DNA of 64,000 nucleotides from G965276675 sp965276675. GTDB lineage: Bacteria; Acidobacteriota; Terriglobia; Terriglobales; Acidobacteriaceae. The notes beneath the pieces are model-generated. The model did not search any database and was not told the DNA's origin. It was given only the letters and a program-made list of their open reading frames with translations. The DNA lies in NCBI GenBank assembly GCA_965276675.1, contig OZ255624.1:4216001-4280000 (forward strand). The letters run 5' to 3'. Within the stretch, counting starts at the first letter, position 1. Each line of letters opens with the position of its first letter. The translations under genes were made by a program, and so were the position numbers. Shown piece by piece: positions 25,820 to 35,390 of the stretch.

Positions 25820-28800
25820 TTAGTGGATGTCGAACTGCTCTGGATGCAGCGCCGGGTCGCTCTTCACGATCACGGTACGGGCTGTCATCTCTTCCAGCTC
25901 GTTCAACCAGCGGCCACTGTTCGCCTTCAGTGTCTTGACCACCTCGGGATGCACGCGCAACATCACATCGTGGCGCTCAAAGTGCTTCTGCATCTTGCGC
26001 ATTTCGGTGTAGATCTCATTGCAGACCGTGGTTGGGCTCTTGACCATGCCAGTTCCAGCGCATACATCGCACTGCACGCTTAATGTCCGCTCCAGCGACT
26101 GCTTCACACGCTTGCGCGTGATGGCAACCAGACCGAAGTCGTTGAACTGCAGAACCTTCGAGGGTGCCCGGTCCGCCTTGAGCGCCTCTTCAAGCGCCTG
26201 CATCACCTTGTGCCGGTTCTTGCGCTCATCCATGTCAATGAAATCGATCACGATGATGCCGCCAAGATCGCGCAACCGGATCTGCCGCACAATCTCCGGT
26301 ATGGCGTCGAGGTTGGTCTTGAGGATCGTGTCCTCGAGCCGGGCTGTCTTGCCCACATACTTGCCGGTATTGATGTCGATCGCAACCAGCGCCTCCGTCT
26401 GATTGATCACAATCGATCCGCCGGACTTGAGCCACACCTTGGATTTCAGCGCCTTCGAGATCTCGTCCTGAATACCGAACTGCTCAAAGAGTGGCGTCTC
26501 CTTGGTGTAGAGTTTCACCCGCCGCACCAGCGACGGCTGGAAGCGATTCAGGAAGCGAACGATACGCTCATACTCCGACTCACTATCCACCCAGATGGTC
26601 GAGAAGTTGTCCGAGACCTGATCGCGCAGGATGCGCTCGACCAGATTGAGATCGTGGTAAATCAGCGCCGGCGCTTTGCCGGCATCGGATCGCTGTTTGA
26701 TCTCGTTCCACAGGCTGATCAGAAAGCGCAGATCGGCGCGAAGCTCCTCTTCGCTGGCGCCATCGGCCGCCGTCCGCACGATAAAGCCGCCGGAGTTCTG
26801 CCCCTTCTCGCTGGTCAGGATGCGCTTCAGCCGCAGGCGCTCCTCGTCCGACGAGATCTTGCGGGAGACACCGACATGGTTCACAGTCGGCATGAAGACC
26901 AGAAAGCGCCCCGGCAGCGCGATATGGCTGGTGATGCGCGCGCCCTTCTTGGCGATCGGTTCCTTCGCGATCTGGACCAGGATCTCCTGCCCCTGCTTCA
27001 ACAGCTCAGAGATGATGGGCAGGTCACTCATTTGCGCGGATTGACGCCGTCCTCCTCCGCCCTGATTGCGGCCATTGCCTCGCCCGTGCCGGCTTCGACC
27101 GCCACGCTGCCGGTCGCTGCCGCGGCTGTCGCGCCGGTTCTGCGCGGGCGCCTGTTCTGTGGAGATGGCTTCAGCGGGCTCTTCCTCGAAGTCGCCGTCA
27201 GTATCTTCCGCTCCATCCGACTCTTCGAACTCACCCTCCTCAACTGGACCCGCACCTTGCACCTGCCGGTCGATCTGCGCTTCGCGGATCAGTTCGCCAA
27301 CATCCGGCCCTCCTGCTCCGTGATCCAGCGTCTCCTCTTCCAGATCACCGTAGTCATGCTCGTCATCGGACCCGCCACTCGTGCGGTCGATTGGCGAGAA
27401 GTCGTACTCTTCTTCATCGATTACTTCTTCTTCAAGATGGCCGTCACCTGGCGTAAACGCGTGCAGGTTATCGATCGGCTGCTGCGATGGGTCGGATTCG
27501 GATCTCTCCAGCTCCGGTCTGTCTGTTTCCGTCGCCTCGATGGCTGGCCTGTTGAGCCATGCCTTGGAATCCGCACCCGGCGCAACGGACTGCTCGCTTG
27601 GCGTCGCGCCGGCAGATTCGGTCTCGGAATTGCTGGGGCGCTCCGGAGGCAACCCGGGGTAGGCTGCCAGCTCGTCAAGCTCATGATGGGGGCCAACCGC
27701 CACCAGACGCGAATCCGTTGCACTCTCCTGTGCGATCTCCGAATGGGGCTGGGCTTCTTGGTCTGATTCGAGAGTTGGCGTCAGGCGGAATTCGCTGGGC
27801 GATGCTGGGTCGATCCGGTGTGAGGCCGAAGCATTTTCTGGCTCAAACTCCAGCTCTTCCTCTTCGAAGTCATGCTGCTGTTCGACCTGCTGCTGCTCTT
27901 CGATCCCGTGGTTCTGTTCCGCCTGTTGGGGCTGTACGGCTTCGAGGTGCTGAGAAGGCGCAACAACCTCTGCCTCTTCAAGCACCAGCGGGACAGGCGC
28001 TATCGCGGAAGTCTCATGCTGGTCGCTCGCCAGGGTCTCGTTTGCCGGCGGCAGACCGTGCTCGATATGGTGCTCATGGACCGCAGGGTGCGACTCTTCT
28101 TGCGAAGCGCTGTTTGCCTCACTTTCAAGCTGTGCCGGCGGGAACGCCTGATCGATCGTCTCGGGTTCACTCGCTACGGCGGCGGGCGCGTTCGTGTCGT
28201 AATTCGTGTCGTGGGTTCCCACTCTGAATGGAACGACAGCAGAAGGGGTCTGGTGCGCGGTATGCGGCGCTTCAGTGCCATCTTCTGCAGCTGCAGAGGG
28301 AGCAAATTCGTTTCCGTAGGTTGCGGTATCTCCGTAACTGACACGGAGGGCGCCTTCTGGCACGGGCGCAGCGGACGCTGTTCCGTCGGCTATCGAGGTC
28401 TGCGGAAGGTCTTTCTCACCGGCAGCAGAAGCGTGTTCAGTAGCCGGCTCCGAACGATTGCGATAGCGCGAGAGCGACTCGCCCGGCATGGAGCTGCTTA
28501 CGCCATCCCAGGCAATCGGCTGGTCGACAAGCGTGGAGGGCTTTGAGGTAATGGGCGCGGTTCTTACCTGAGGTTTTGCCGTCTCTTCCGTCCCGCGGCC
28601 TTCCTGCGCCGCATGACCATACTTGGAGAGTGTCTCGCCGGGCAGAAAGACTGCTGGCGCTGCACTAGAGGAGGATGGCGATGCTTGCCGCCGGGCCGAT
28701 TCTGCGGGCATCGCGTAGGGTGTTGTCTCGGATGCCACCGAACTCGCCTCTTCCGGCTCGCTGCTCTCGTACTCCCTGGCCGGGGCGGCCGACCCCGGGA

Positions 28801-29368
28801 TGGACGTCCCCTGCGCACCGGATTCCCGTGGACTCTTCACGCCCCGGCGACGGCCACGACGGCCCCGCCAGCGGCGGGTTCCCTCTTCAAACTCTTCCTG
28901 TGGCTGCGCTGCTCCGGCGTCTGACCCCACAGAAACTTCGTCGATGGTGATTGCGGGATGCGCTTCGACCGGCAGTTGCGCTTCCGCGGAAGCCGGACGC
29001 TGGCGACGCTCACTCCGGGGCCGGTCGCTCCGGCCACGCTCTGCTGGGGCGCGGTCCTCTTCCCCGCCTTCGCCCCGCCCACCCTGAACCTGTCCGGAGC
29101 CATTGCTCTTTACATGTTCAAAGTCTTCGGAGTCTTCCTGCTCTTCCAGAAAATCCGTAACGTACAGAAAGGCATCGCGCTCCAGGCCTACGTCGACAAA
29201 GGCCGACTGCATGCCCGGCAGTACGCGGGTAACGCGTCCCTTGTAGATGGAGCCAGCGAGAGTGTACTCATTCTCGCGCTCGTAGTAGATCTCGGTAAGT
29301 TGATCGTCCTCAACAATGGCAAGCCGTGTTTCGTGCGGCGTGCTCGATATGCAAATCTCTTTTGACAT
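25820..29368 (-). CDS. Ribonuclease E/G with very long low-complexity insertion
   Basis: A 1182-residue endoribonuclease of the Rne/Rng family that processes rRNA and decays mRNA. The N-terminus, MSKEICISSTPHETRLAIVE, and the first S1 strands (GSIYKGRVTRVLPGMQSAFV) are normal. From about residue 78 to about 780 (bases 27033-29137) comes an acidic, Pro/Glu/Ser/Ala-rich, probably disordered segment. Then the S1 domain resumes (GQEILVQIAKEPIAKKGARITS) and the catalytic domain follows, with VAIDINTG, IVIDFIDMD (metal-binding aspartates) and the zinc-link CDVC near residue 1098. It stands just downstream of the mre-mrd operon, as rng often does. Symbol rng or rne is uncertain. Confidence 0.9.
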   Translation of the reverse strand: MSKEICISSTPHETRLAIVEDDQLTEIYYERENEYTLAGSIYKGRVTRVLPGMQSAFVDVGLERDAFLYVTDFLEEQEDSEDFEHVKSNGSGQVQGGRGEGGEEDRAPAERGRSDRPRSERRQRPASAEAQLPVEAHPAITIDEVSVGSDAGAAQPQEEFEEGTRRWRGRRGRRRGVKSPRESGAQGTSIPGSAAPAREYESSEPEEASSVASETTPYAMPAESARRQASPSSSSAAPAVFLPGETLSKYGHAAQEGRGTEETAKPQVRTAPITSKPSTLVDQPIAWDGVSSSMPGESLSRYRNRSEPATEHASAAGEKDLPQTSIADGTASAAPVPEGALRVSYGDTATYGNEFAPSAAAEDGTEAPHTAHQTPSAVVPFRVGTHDTNYDTNAPAAVASEPETIDQAFPPAQLESEANSASQEESHPAVHEHHIEHGLPPANETLASDQHETSAIAPVPLVLEEAEVVAPSQHLEAVQPQQAEQNHGIEEQQQVEQQHDFEEEELEFEPENASASHRIDPASPSEFRLTPTLESDQEAQPHSEIAQESATDSRLVAVGPHHELDELAAYPGLPPERPSNSETESAGATPSEQSVAPGADSKAWLNRPAIEATETDRPELERSESDPSQQPIDNLHAFTPGDGHLEEEVIDEEEYDFSPIDRTSGGSDDEHDYGDLEEETLDHGAGGPDVGELIREAQIDRQVQGAGPVEEGEFEESDGAEDTDGDFEEEPAEAISTEQAPAQNRRDSRGSDRQRGGRSRHGRGNGRNQGGGGRRQSAQMSDLPIISELLKQGQEILVQIAKEPIAKKGARITSHIALPGRFLVFMPTVNHVGVSRKISSDEERLRLKRILTSEKGQNSGGFIVRTAADGASEEELRADLRFLISLWNEIKQRSDAGKAPALIYHDLNLVERILRDQVSDNFSTIWVDSESEYERIVRFLNRFQPSLVRRVKLYTKETPLFEQFGIQDEISKALKSKVWLKSGGSIVINQTEALVAIDINTGKYVGKTARLEDTILKTNLDAIPEIVRQIRLRDLGGIIVIDFIDMDERKNRHKVMQALEEALKADRAPSKVLQFNDFGLVAITRKRVKQSLERTLSVQCDVCAGTGMVKSPTTVCNEIYTEMRKMQKHFERHDVMLRVHPEVVKTLKANSGRWLNELEEMTARTVIVKSDPALHPEQFDIH

Positions 29369-29803
29369 ACTCCTGCCTCTTTCCTGCCCGTGCGGGGTAT
29401 CCGCAGGGGCGGCAGGCGAAGCAGATCAGAACAGGAACCTTCCTGTTCCCGGAGTACCGGAAAGGACCAGAGACGACGGAGGGAGAGCCGCGCGAGAGAC
29501 GAAGTTCGAGATGATCTTTTGTGTGAGGCGATACAGAGTATCCTGCCTGCGATGAGGCGGGATCTCACGGAAAGGATCTACTTGGGTTCGTGGGCTGTCC
29601 ACGCGCAGAGAGTTTGTGACCACTTCAGCTAAAGAAACTAGCGGGGTCGTTCCCCGTCTTTGCGCGCTCATTCCTAATCCTGCCCGGCACCGGTGATCCA
29701 CCTGGCCGGCCTTGCTTCTAAATTCAACGTCGCTTCAAATACAAAACCTGTGCACATCCGGCGGCGCCGTTATGGACCCACCTTCACCCCTAAGTTCACG
29801 GAT
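29369..29803. other. Intergenic stretch before RNase E/G (no gene seen)
   Basis: The 435 bases between the rodA stop and the RNase start hold no convincing coding frame on either strand. It would contain the promoter and a possibly long 5' leader of the RNase gene. RNase E leaders act in autoregulation in enterobacteria; no such structure was verified here. Confidence 0.5.
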
Positions 29804-30895
29804 CTAGTTCACAAATCGGTTCATGCGCACGTTCATCACGATACCTAGAGCCAGAAATGTGAACAGTACTGAGGATCCGCCATAGCTCATCAGCGGCAGC
29901 GGAATACCCGTGACTGGCATTAGCCCGACGACCATTCCCACGTTGACTGCTATCTGAAAGATGAGCACTGCGACTACGCCCATGATCAGGAGGGTGCCGG
30001 AGAGATCGGCGGCTGTTTGAGCGTTCTGAATCAAACGCATCAATATTAGGAAGTATAGCAGGAGCACGAAGACGGCGCCCACAAAGCCGTGCTCCTCGCT
30101 GAAGGCGGCGAAGATGAAGTCGGTATAGGGAATAGGCAGGAAGTCACCCTGGGTCTGCGTACCCTTGGTGGCGCCCCGGCCCCAGATCCCCCCATCCCCT
30201 ACCGCAATTAGGGACTGCCGGATCTGATATCCCGACCCGCGCGGGTCATCTTCGGGCGAGATGAAGCTGGTCAGGCGCGCCTTCTGATAGGGTTTCAGCC
30301 CCTTGTGCCAGATCGGCACCACCAGCAGCAGCCCCGCAAAGATCAGGATCAGCGCCTGCTTCCAGCGGATCCCGCCCAGAAAGAGCCCGACAAACAAGAC
30401 CGGCGAGTAGGTCAGCGCCGTGCCCAGATCCGGCTGCTTCAGCACCAGCAGCATCGGCACCCCAACCAGCGCGAAACCCTTGAAGATGTCCGACCAGGTA
30501 AGCTCCTTCCCCGCCAGGCTGGCAAAGTAGCGCGCTACCGCAACGATCAGCACGATCTTCACCCACTCCGACGGCTGGAAATGGATACTGCCGACGCGAA
30601 TCCAGCGTCGTGCCCCCAGCACCTTCTGTCCGGCTACGATCACCACCAAGAGCGAGACGATACAGAAGCCATAGACCCAATGCACAATATCGAGCAGCCG
30701 GTGGTAGTCGATGAAGCTCAGCACCAGCATCGCCACCGTTCCGCCACAGAGCCAGAGAACCTGCTTGGTCTCAAAGCCCACAAACTTCGTGTGCATGGTC
30801 GCACTATAGATCTCGAGCACGCTGATGACCGACAACAGCATGACAAACCCGAAGAGCACCCAATCGAAGTCGCGAATCCGGAGAAAGCGCTGCAT
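29804..30895 (-). CDS. rodA: Rod-shape peptidoglycan glycosyltransferase RodA
   Basis: A 363-residue SEDS-family polymerase of the elongasome that strings lipid II into glycan chains, working with PBP2. It has about ten hydrophobic segments and the SEDS features QPSEWVKIVLIV, GARRWI before it, and, in the C-terminal half, GIPLPLMSYGGSSVLF, a signature of the family. The gene starts just two bases after the mrdA stop in the minus-strand order mreB-mreC-mreD-mrdA-rodA, which favours RodA over FtsW or SpoVE. Confidence 0.95.
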   Translation of the reverse strand: MQRFLRIRDFDWVLFGFVMLLSVISVLEIYSATMHTKFVGFETKQVLWLCGGTVAMLVLSFIDYHRLLDIVHWVYGFCIVSLLVVIVAGQKVLGARRWIRVGSIHFQPSEWVKIVLIVAVARYFASLAGKELTWSDIFKGFALVGVPMLLVLKQPDLGTALTYSPVLFVGLFLGGIRWKQALILIFAGLLLVVPIWHKGLKPYQKARLTSFISPEDDPRGSGYQIRQSLIAVGDGGIWGRGATKGTQTQGDFLPIPYTDFIFAAFSEEHGFVGAVFVLLLYFLILMRLIQNAQTAADLSGTLLIMGVVAVLIFQIAVNVGMVVGLMPVTGIPLPLMSYGGSSVLFTFLALGIVMNVRMNRFVN

Positions 30896-30897
30896 GG

Positions 30898-33054
30898 CTA
30901 CTGCCGTTGTCCTTCCGCCGGCAGGGCTGCTTTGGCCTGGGTGACTGGCCTCGCGGCGCGGACGCCCGGCGCGGGCGTTGGACGTGCAGGCGCGGGACGA
31001 GTCGGCGTCTTTCGCTCCGGGCTCGTCTCCGGTGTCACCCCAGGAGTCACCGGCTTGGGCGCGTTCAGGAAGAAGTGGCCACCCTGGATAGAATTCTGAC
31101 CCGAGGCCGCTCCCTGCCCGGTTTTGCCTGGCTTACTCCCGTGGGTCGTGGGGTTGATAGCTTCGGGGCTCGGAGCGCCCGACCAGATCGCTCCCACCTC
31201 CGCCGGCTGCTCCGGCTTTTCGACCTTGGCTTGCAGCAGATTGCCCTCTTCCCGGCGATGTTTGGTCACATACGCTGAAATCACTTGAGCTGCCAGGCGT
31301 CCTGCCAGCTTGCCGTGCTCGCCTGCTTCATATAGGACACAGACGACAATGTCTGGATTGCGCCGTGGTGTCACTCCAACAAACCAGGCATTGTCTTTTA
31401 CCGAATGACTGTGCCCCATGCGGGCGGCGAGCGCGTTGCTCATCGTCTGGGCACTGCCAGTCTTACCTGCGAAATCGATTCCTTCCAGGTGGGCGCTGGC
31501 GTCCGTGCCGACAGGGGTCGGGACCAATGCCATGGCGTTTGTAATCGTCTCCCAATTCGCGGGTGCCATGGGGATATTCGCATTGCCCGATCCTGGGAAA
31601 GAGTCCAGCATCGCTTGCCGATAATCCGCGGGAAGCTGGTCCTGGAAGACAACGTGGGGCCGTTTCAACGCGCCACCGGAAGCAATGCCGGCGATCGCCC
31701 GCGCCATCTGGATCGGCGTTGCCGCTACGGCGCCCTGTCCAATGCCAACCGAGATGGTCTCACCCGCGTACCACTTCTGATGGTAGTTCTTCATCTTCCA
31801 CTCTTCGGACGGCATCACGCCCGAGACCTCATTCGGCAGGTCGATGCCAGTCTTCTGTCCCAGACCCAGCGCGTGCGCCCACAACGCGATCTTCTCAATG
31901 CCCAGGCGCTCGGCGAGCGTGTAGAAGTAGGTATCGCAAGACTGGTAGATCGCTTTGCTGATGTCGACGTGGCCGTGCCCGCCATGCTGCCAGCATTTGA
32001 AGTAGCGGCCGTAGAAGCTGCCACCACCACCGCAGTTCACCTGCAGCGTCTGCGCGATCCCCTCCTGCATGCCGGCCGTTGCCATGATGATCTTGAAAGT
32101 CGATCCCGGCGCCAGCTGAGCTTGAATAACCTTGTCCAGCAGCGGGTGGTTGGGATCGGTGATCAGCTTTGACCATTCGTCGCGCGTGATGCGCACCGCA
32201 AACTGGTTGGGATCGAAGCTAGGGCGGCTTACCAGGGCCAACACGTCGCCGGTGTGCGGATCCATCGCGACCACCGCGCCATTCTTATCTCCGAGCGCCT
32301 TCTCCGCCGCCCGCTGAATATCGATGTCTATCGTCAGCTTCAGGTCCTTACCCGGAACGGCATGCTCCGAGCCCAGCTTGCCCACCTCCCGGCCATGGCT
32401 ATCCACCAACACGTCGCGGGAGCCGTCCGTACCCCGCAGCAGCGTGTCGTAGCTCTCCTCCACCCCGGACCTGCCGACTACATCTCCTGGCTCGTAGTAG
32501 GCGTACTTCGGGTCATTGAGCATGTCTTCACTCACCTCACCCGTGTAGCCAATCAGGTTGGCGGCAAAGCCAGAGCGCGGGTAGAGCCGCCGCTGTTCGT
32601 CGATGGTTTCCAGCTCCGGCAGCTCATCCCGGTGTGCTTCGATGAACTCCTCTTCATCCGGAGTGATGTCTGTCTTCAGCGGCAGCGGCTGGTACTTCGG
32701 CGCGAGGCGATATTTCGCCAACACCGCCTGAATTTGATCGACCGTCATGTTCAGGCCGCGTGCGATCTCCGGCAGATCCGGAGTGATGTCGTGGCCCTGC
32801 TCCCGCACCAGAAAGCAGGAGATAGAAGGATAGTTATCGACCAGCAGTCGTCCTTCACGATCAAACAGGCGTCCGCGCGGCGCGAGAATCGGCACCTTGC
32901 GGATACGGTTCGCCTCCGCCAGCTCGTGGTAGTTCTTCGCGCCTACGATCTGCAGACGCCAGAGCCCCGAGATCAGCACCACCAAAACGCCCATGATGAC
33001 GTACTGGATCACCGTGAGCTTAAACGTCGGCAGCTTCTCTTCTCTGTTCAACAT
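30898..33054 (-). CDS. mrdA: Penicillin-binding protein 2
   Basis: A 718-residue class B penicillin-binding protein: the transpeptidase partner of RodA. Single N-terminal membrane helix (about residues 12-32), dimerisation domain, and transpeptidase domain with the SxxK motif in PGSTFKI (Ser near 318), SCD in YQSCDTYF and KTG in AGKTGSAQ (near 529). The final ~110 residues are Pro/Ala/Thr-rich low complexity, an extension beyond the usual PBP2 length of about 620-640. The gene lies between mreD and rodA. The tail would sit in the periplasm. Confidence 0.95.
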   Translation of the reverse strand: MLNREEKLPTFKLTVIQYVIMGVLVVLISGLWRLQIVGAKNYHELAEANRIRKVPILAPRGRLFDREGRLLVDNYPSISCFLVREQGHDITPDLPEIARGLNMTVDQIQAVLAKYRLAPKYQPLPLKTDITPDEEEFIEAHRDELPELETIDEQRRLYPRSGFAANLIGYTGEVSEDMLNDPKYAYYEPGDVVGRSGVEESYDTLLRGTDGSRDVLVDSHGREVGKLGSEHAVPGKDLKLTIDIDIQRAAEKALGDKNGAVVAMDPHTGDVLALVSRPSFDPNQFAVRITRDEWSKLITDPNHPLLDKVIQAQLAPGSTFKIIMATAGMQEGIAQTLQVNCGGGGSFYGRYFKCWQHGGHGHVDISKAIYQSCDTYFYTLAERLGIEKIALWAHALGLGQKTGIDLPNEVSGVMPSEEWKMKNYHQKWYAGETISVGIGQGAVAATPIQMARAIAGIASGGALKRPHVVFQDQLPADYRQAMLDSFPGSGNANIPMAPANWETITNAMALVPTPVGTDASAHLEGIDFAGKTGSAQTMSNALAARMGHSHSVKDNAWFVGVTPRRNPDIVVCVLYEAGEHGKLAGRLAAQVISAYVTKHRREEGNLLQAKVEKPEQPAEVGAIWSGAPSPEAINPTTHGSKPGKTGQGAASGQNSIQGGHFFLNAPKPVTPGVTPETSPERKTPTRPAPARPTPAPGVRAARPVTQAKAALPAEGQRQ

Positions 33055-33132
33055 GGGGCGTCCTGCATAGATCTCTCGTCAGAGACTTGCTGCCTGTGGT
33101 CGACGTTGTGCCCGGAATCCACTGGTCTCAAC

Positions 33133-33654
33133 CTACTCCTGCCGCCGCGTTCGATCGAGCATCGCAAATAGAACGAGGCCAAGTGCTGCGTTCACTGCTG
33201 CCTTGATCACCTCATGCAGCCAGCTCCAACCCTGGCTTAGCGCAAGCAGCCGATGCACGATCACCAGATATAGGAAGCTATGGAGCAGGGTGAAGCCAAA
33301 GATTAGCAGCACCCGTGTACCCGGGTTTTCAACATCCAGTTTGACGCCCAGCGACGCTGCAAGAAAGCCGATGATGGTTTTGGCAATGCCATTGATGCCA
33401 AAGGGCCGGTGCGTTACCCCATCCTGGATCAGCCCGATCACCGCACCCGTAAGCGTGCCGGCCACCGGACTGCGCCGCGCCACCGCGAAGTAAATGGTCA
33501 CCAGCAGTGGCAGATCAAAAACAGCCAGCCGGGGAAACCGCAGCGGCAGGTACGCCTGCAGGAAGATGGCCAGCAGTGGCACAGCTGCCACCACTAGCCA
33601 TGGAAACGGCGGCGCCTCGTTCTCCCGGCGAAGGTTGCTGGCAAGCACGGCCAT
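33133..33654 (-). CDS. mreD: Rod-shape protein MreD
   Basis: A 173-residue membrane protein with five or so hydrophobic segments after a polar 19-residue N-terminus. MreD is a poorly conserved partner of MreC and MreB in lateral wall growth. The identification rests on size, membrane topology, the PLRFPRLAVFDLPLLVTIYFA segment and its location: it starts within the stop of mreC (the A of TAATG is shared) and precedes mrdA. Confidence 0.92.
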   Translation of the reverse strand: MAVLASNLRRENEAPPFPWLVVAAVPLLAIFLQAYLPLRFPRLAVFDLPLLVTIYFAVARRSPVAGTLTGAVIGLIQDGVTHRPFGINGIAKTIIGFLAASLGVKLDVENPGTRVLLIFGFTLLHSFLYLVIVHRLLALSQGWSWLHEVIKAAVNAALGLVLFAMLDRTRRQE

Positions 33655-35303
33655 TACTGGGGGGGCTCCTGCGGCGGCGTAACTGGCTTTCTCACCACCG
33701 GCTTGGGCTCCACATAGGGCGCGTTCTGGCGTGGAACCGTGCCCGGCGCAGCCCCAGCCTCGGGGCGTACGGTGGTTCGCGGCGGCCCGGTCGTTCTGGG
33801 CGCCGCTGTTCTGGGTACGCCTGCTTCCGGAGCTGCCGCTCTGGGTGCGGCGCTCCCCGGGGTCGTGGGCCCAGGATTGGTCCTAGTAGTTGTTGCCGTT
33901 CCGCCTGTAGCGTGAGGTGAAATGGCTCGCGGGGCGGTTGCGGACGGTTCTGTTCTCGGCGTTGTGGCTCCGGAAGTAGACGGCTTGGGAATAGGCGACC
34001 TGGGAAGAGGTTTCGGCGCGGGCTTTATAGCTGTCTGACCGAACTGGTCACTCGAAAAGGGATCGCCGCTCCCCTGGTCTATTCCGCTCGCTCTCGCTGG
34101 AGCCTTCACCTTTGGCTTAGGCGTGGCGACAGCGCCCTCTGCCTGGAGCTCCGCGGTACGCTGGGCCGACACGATGATTGGCGGCGCCTTGCCCGGTGTC
34201 AGGTCCGCAGCCGGAGGTGCCGCGTTCGGCGAAAAACGGTCCGGGTGCAGCGGCATCGGCGGCTGGATGGGTCGCCCAATCTCCTCGCCGCCCGTCGGCT
34301 TGGCCTCTGCGGAAGCGGTCTCAGCTGCCGCCGGGGCATTCGGGTCGGCTAGCCCGGGAAGGCGTTCGGCCAAGATCTGCGAGGCACGCTGCTGCTCGGT
34401 CTCGGCTGCGCTGGCCGCCTCGCTCCGGGCCAGGTCTTTTTGTGTCGCAGGCGGCAGTTCCTTGCTCGTCTGCGTAATGACCAGGACCTCTTCCAAGTGC
34501 GACAGGTTTGCCGCCGGCTTCACCACCACATCGACATACGGCTCGCGTTCCGGATCGGTGACGACTTTCTCCACGACACCCACCGGCAGGCCGCGGGGAA
34601 ATATCTGGTCGCCCCCGCTGGTCAGCACTGGTTCACCTGGCTTGATCCGCTCATCGGGCAGGATGTCGATCATCTGCGGCTGACCATAGGCGTTGCCCCG
34701 CAACACGCCGCGTAGCCGCGTCTTCTCCAGCAGCACGCCGGCACCGCTCGATTGATCGTTGATCTCCAGCACCTGCGCCGTGTGCGGAAAGACGTCCTTC
34801 ACCTTGCCGACGATTCCGTCCGGCGTGATCACTGCCTGGTCCTGCAGCAGTCCGTCTTTGGAGCCCTTGTCTATGTAGAGAACCCGTGATTGGTCGGTGC
34901 CCGCAGTCCCGATCACCTGGGCTGGCACCGTCTTCGAGAGATAGTGCTGCTGGAAGTCGAGCAGCGCTTGCAGCCGCTGGCCCTGCCGCGCATCCTCTAG
35001 CAGCCCGGCCTGCTCCATGCGCAGCCGGTTCACCTCATCGCGCAGTTCCGCGTTCTGCTCCCGCGTGTGCCGCAGGTCGACGTAGTTGCCCCAGAAACCG
35101 CGCACGCCCGAACCGGTATTTGCCAGGACCTTCTCCGGCGGAGAGATCAGACCGATGATCCAGTAGCGCAGCAGCCGGACGCTCCGGCTATCGCTCCCGC
35201 TGGGCACGGGTCGCCGCACCTGCACGGCGAGGCCCACAAACTGTGCCAGCAGCACAAGCATCAGGACCAGAATGTTTTTATAACGGCCGAGAAAGGTGTC
35301 CAT
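33654..35303 (-). CDS. mreC: Rod-shape protein MreC with long Pro/Thr-rich tail
   Basis: A 549-residue periplasmic scaffold of the elongasome. N-terminal membrane helix (about residues 10-28), a coiled coil from about 75 to 110 (REQNAELRDEVNRLRMEQ), and two beta domains to about residue 270, including GIVGKVKDVFPHTAQV and GVVEKV. The remaining ~270 residues are low-complexity Pro/Ala/Thr/Arg-rich, while usual MreC proteins are 270-370 residues in all. The tail has no known function. The gene follows mreB by 87 bases and overlaps mreD by one base. Confidence 0.94.
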   Translation of the reverse strand: MDTFLGRYKNILVLMLVLLAQFVGLAVQVRRPVPSGSDSRSVRLLRYWIIGLISPPEKVLANTGSGVRGFWGNYVDLRHTREQNAELRDEVNRLRMEQAGLLEDARQGQRLQALLDFQQHYLSKTVPAQVIGTAGTDQSRVLYIDKGSKDGLLQDQAVITPDGIVGKVKDVFPHTAQVLEINDQSSGAGVLLEKTRLRGVLRGNAYGQPQMIDILPDERIKPGEPVLTSGGDQIFPRGLPVGVVEKVVTDPEREPYVDVVVKPAANLSHLEEVLVITQTSKELPPATQKDLARSEAASAAETEQQRASQILAERLPGLADPNAPAAAETASAEAKPTGGEEIGRPIQPPMPLHPDRFSPNAAPPAADLTPGKAPPIIVSAQRTAELQAEGAVATPKPKVKAPARASGIDQGSGDPFSSDQFGQTAIKPAPKPLPRSPIPKPSTSGATTPRTEPSATAPRAISPHATGGTATTTRTNPGPTTPGSAAPRAAAPEAGVPRTAAPRTTGPPRTTVRPEAGAAPGTVPRQNAPYVEPKPVVRKPVTPPQEPPQ

Positions 35304-35390
35304 GGTCCTGAGGTCAGAGGGCCGGTATGGTTCGAATCAGCGGATACACGGCCTCATAAAGTAACCTGCCATCCGTTGTAGAAAAAGCGT

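Noticed and set aside
26210..27766. 518-residue open frame antisense to the RNase E/G gene
   Set aside because: It lies wholly inside the RNase gene on the other strand, has no family pattern and follows from high GC and the biased codons of the low-complexity insert.
35326..35350. GGTTCGAATC pattern resembling a tRNA T-arm
   Set aside because: No acceptor or anticodon stem can be built around it; it lies in the short mreB-mreC gap.
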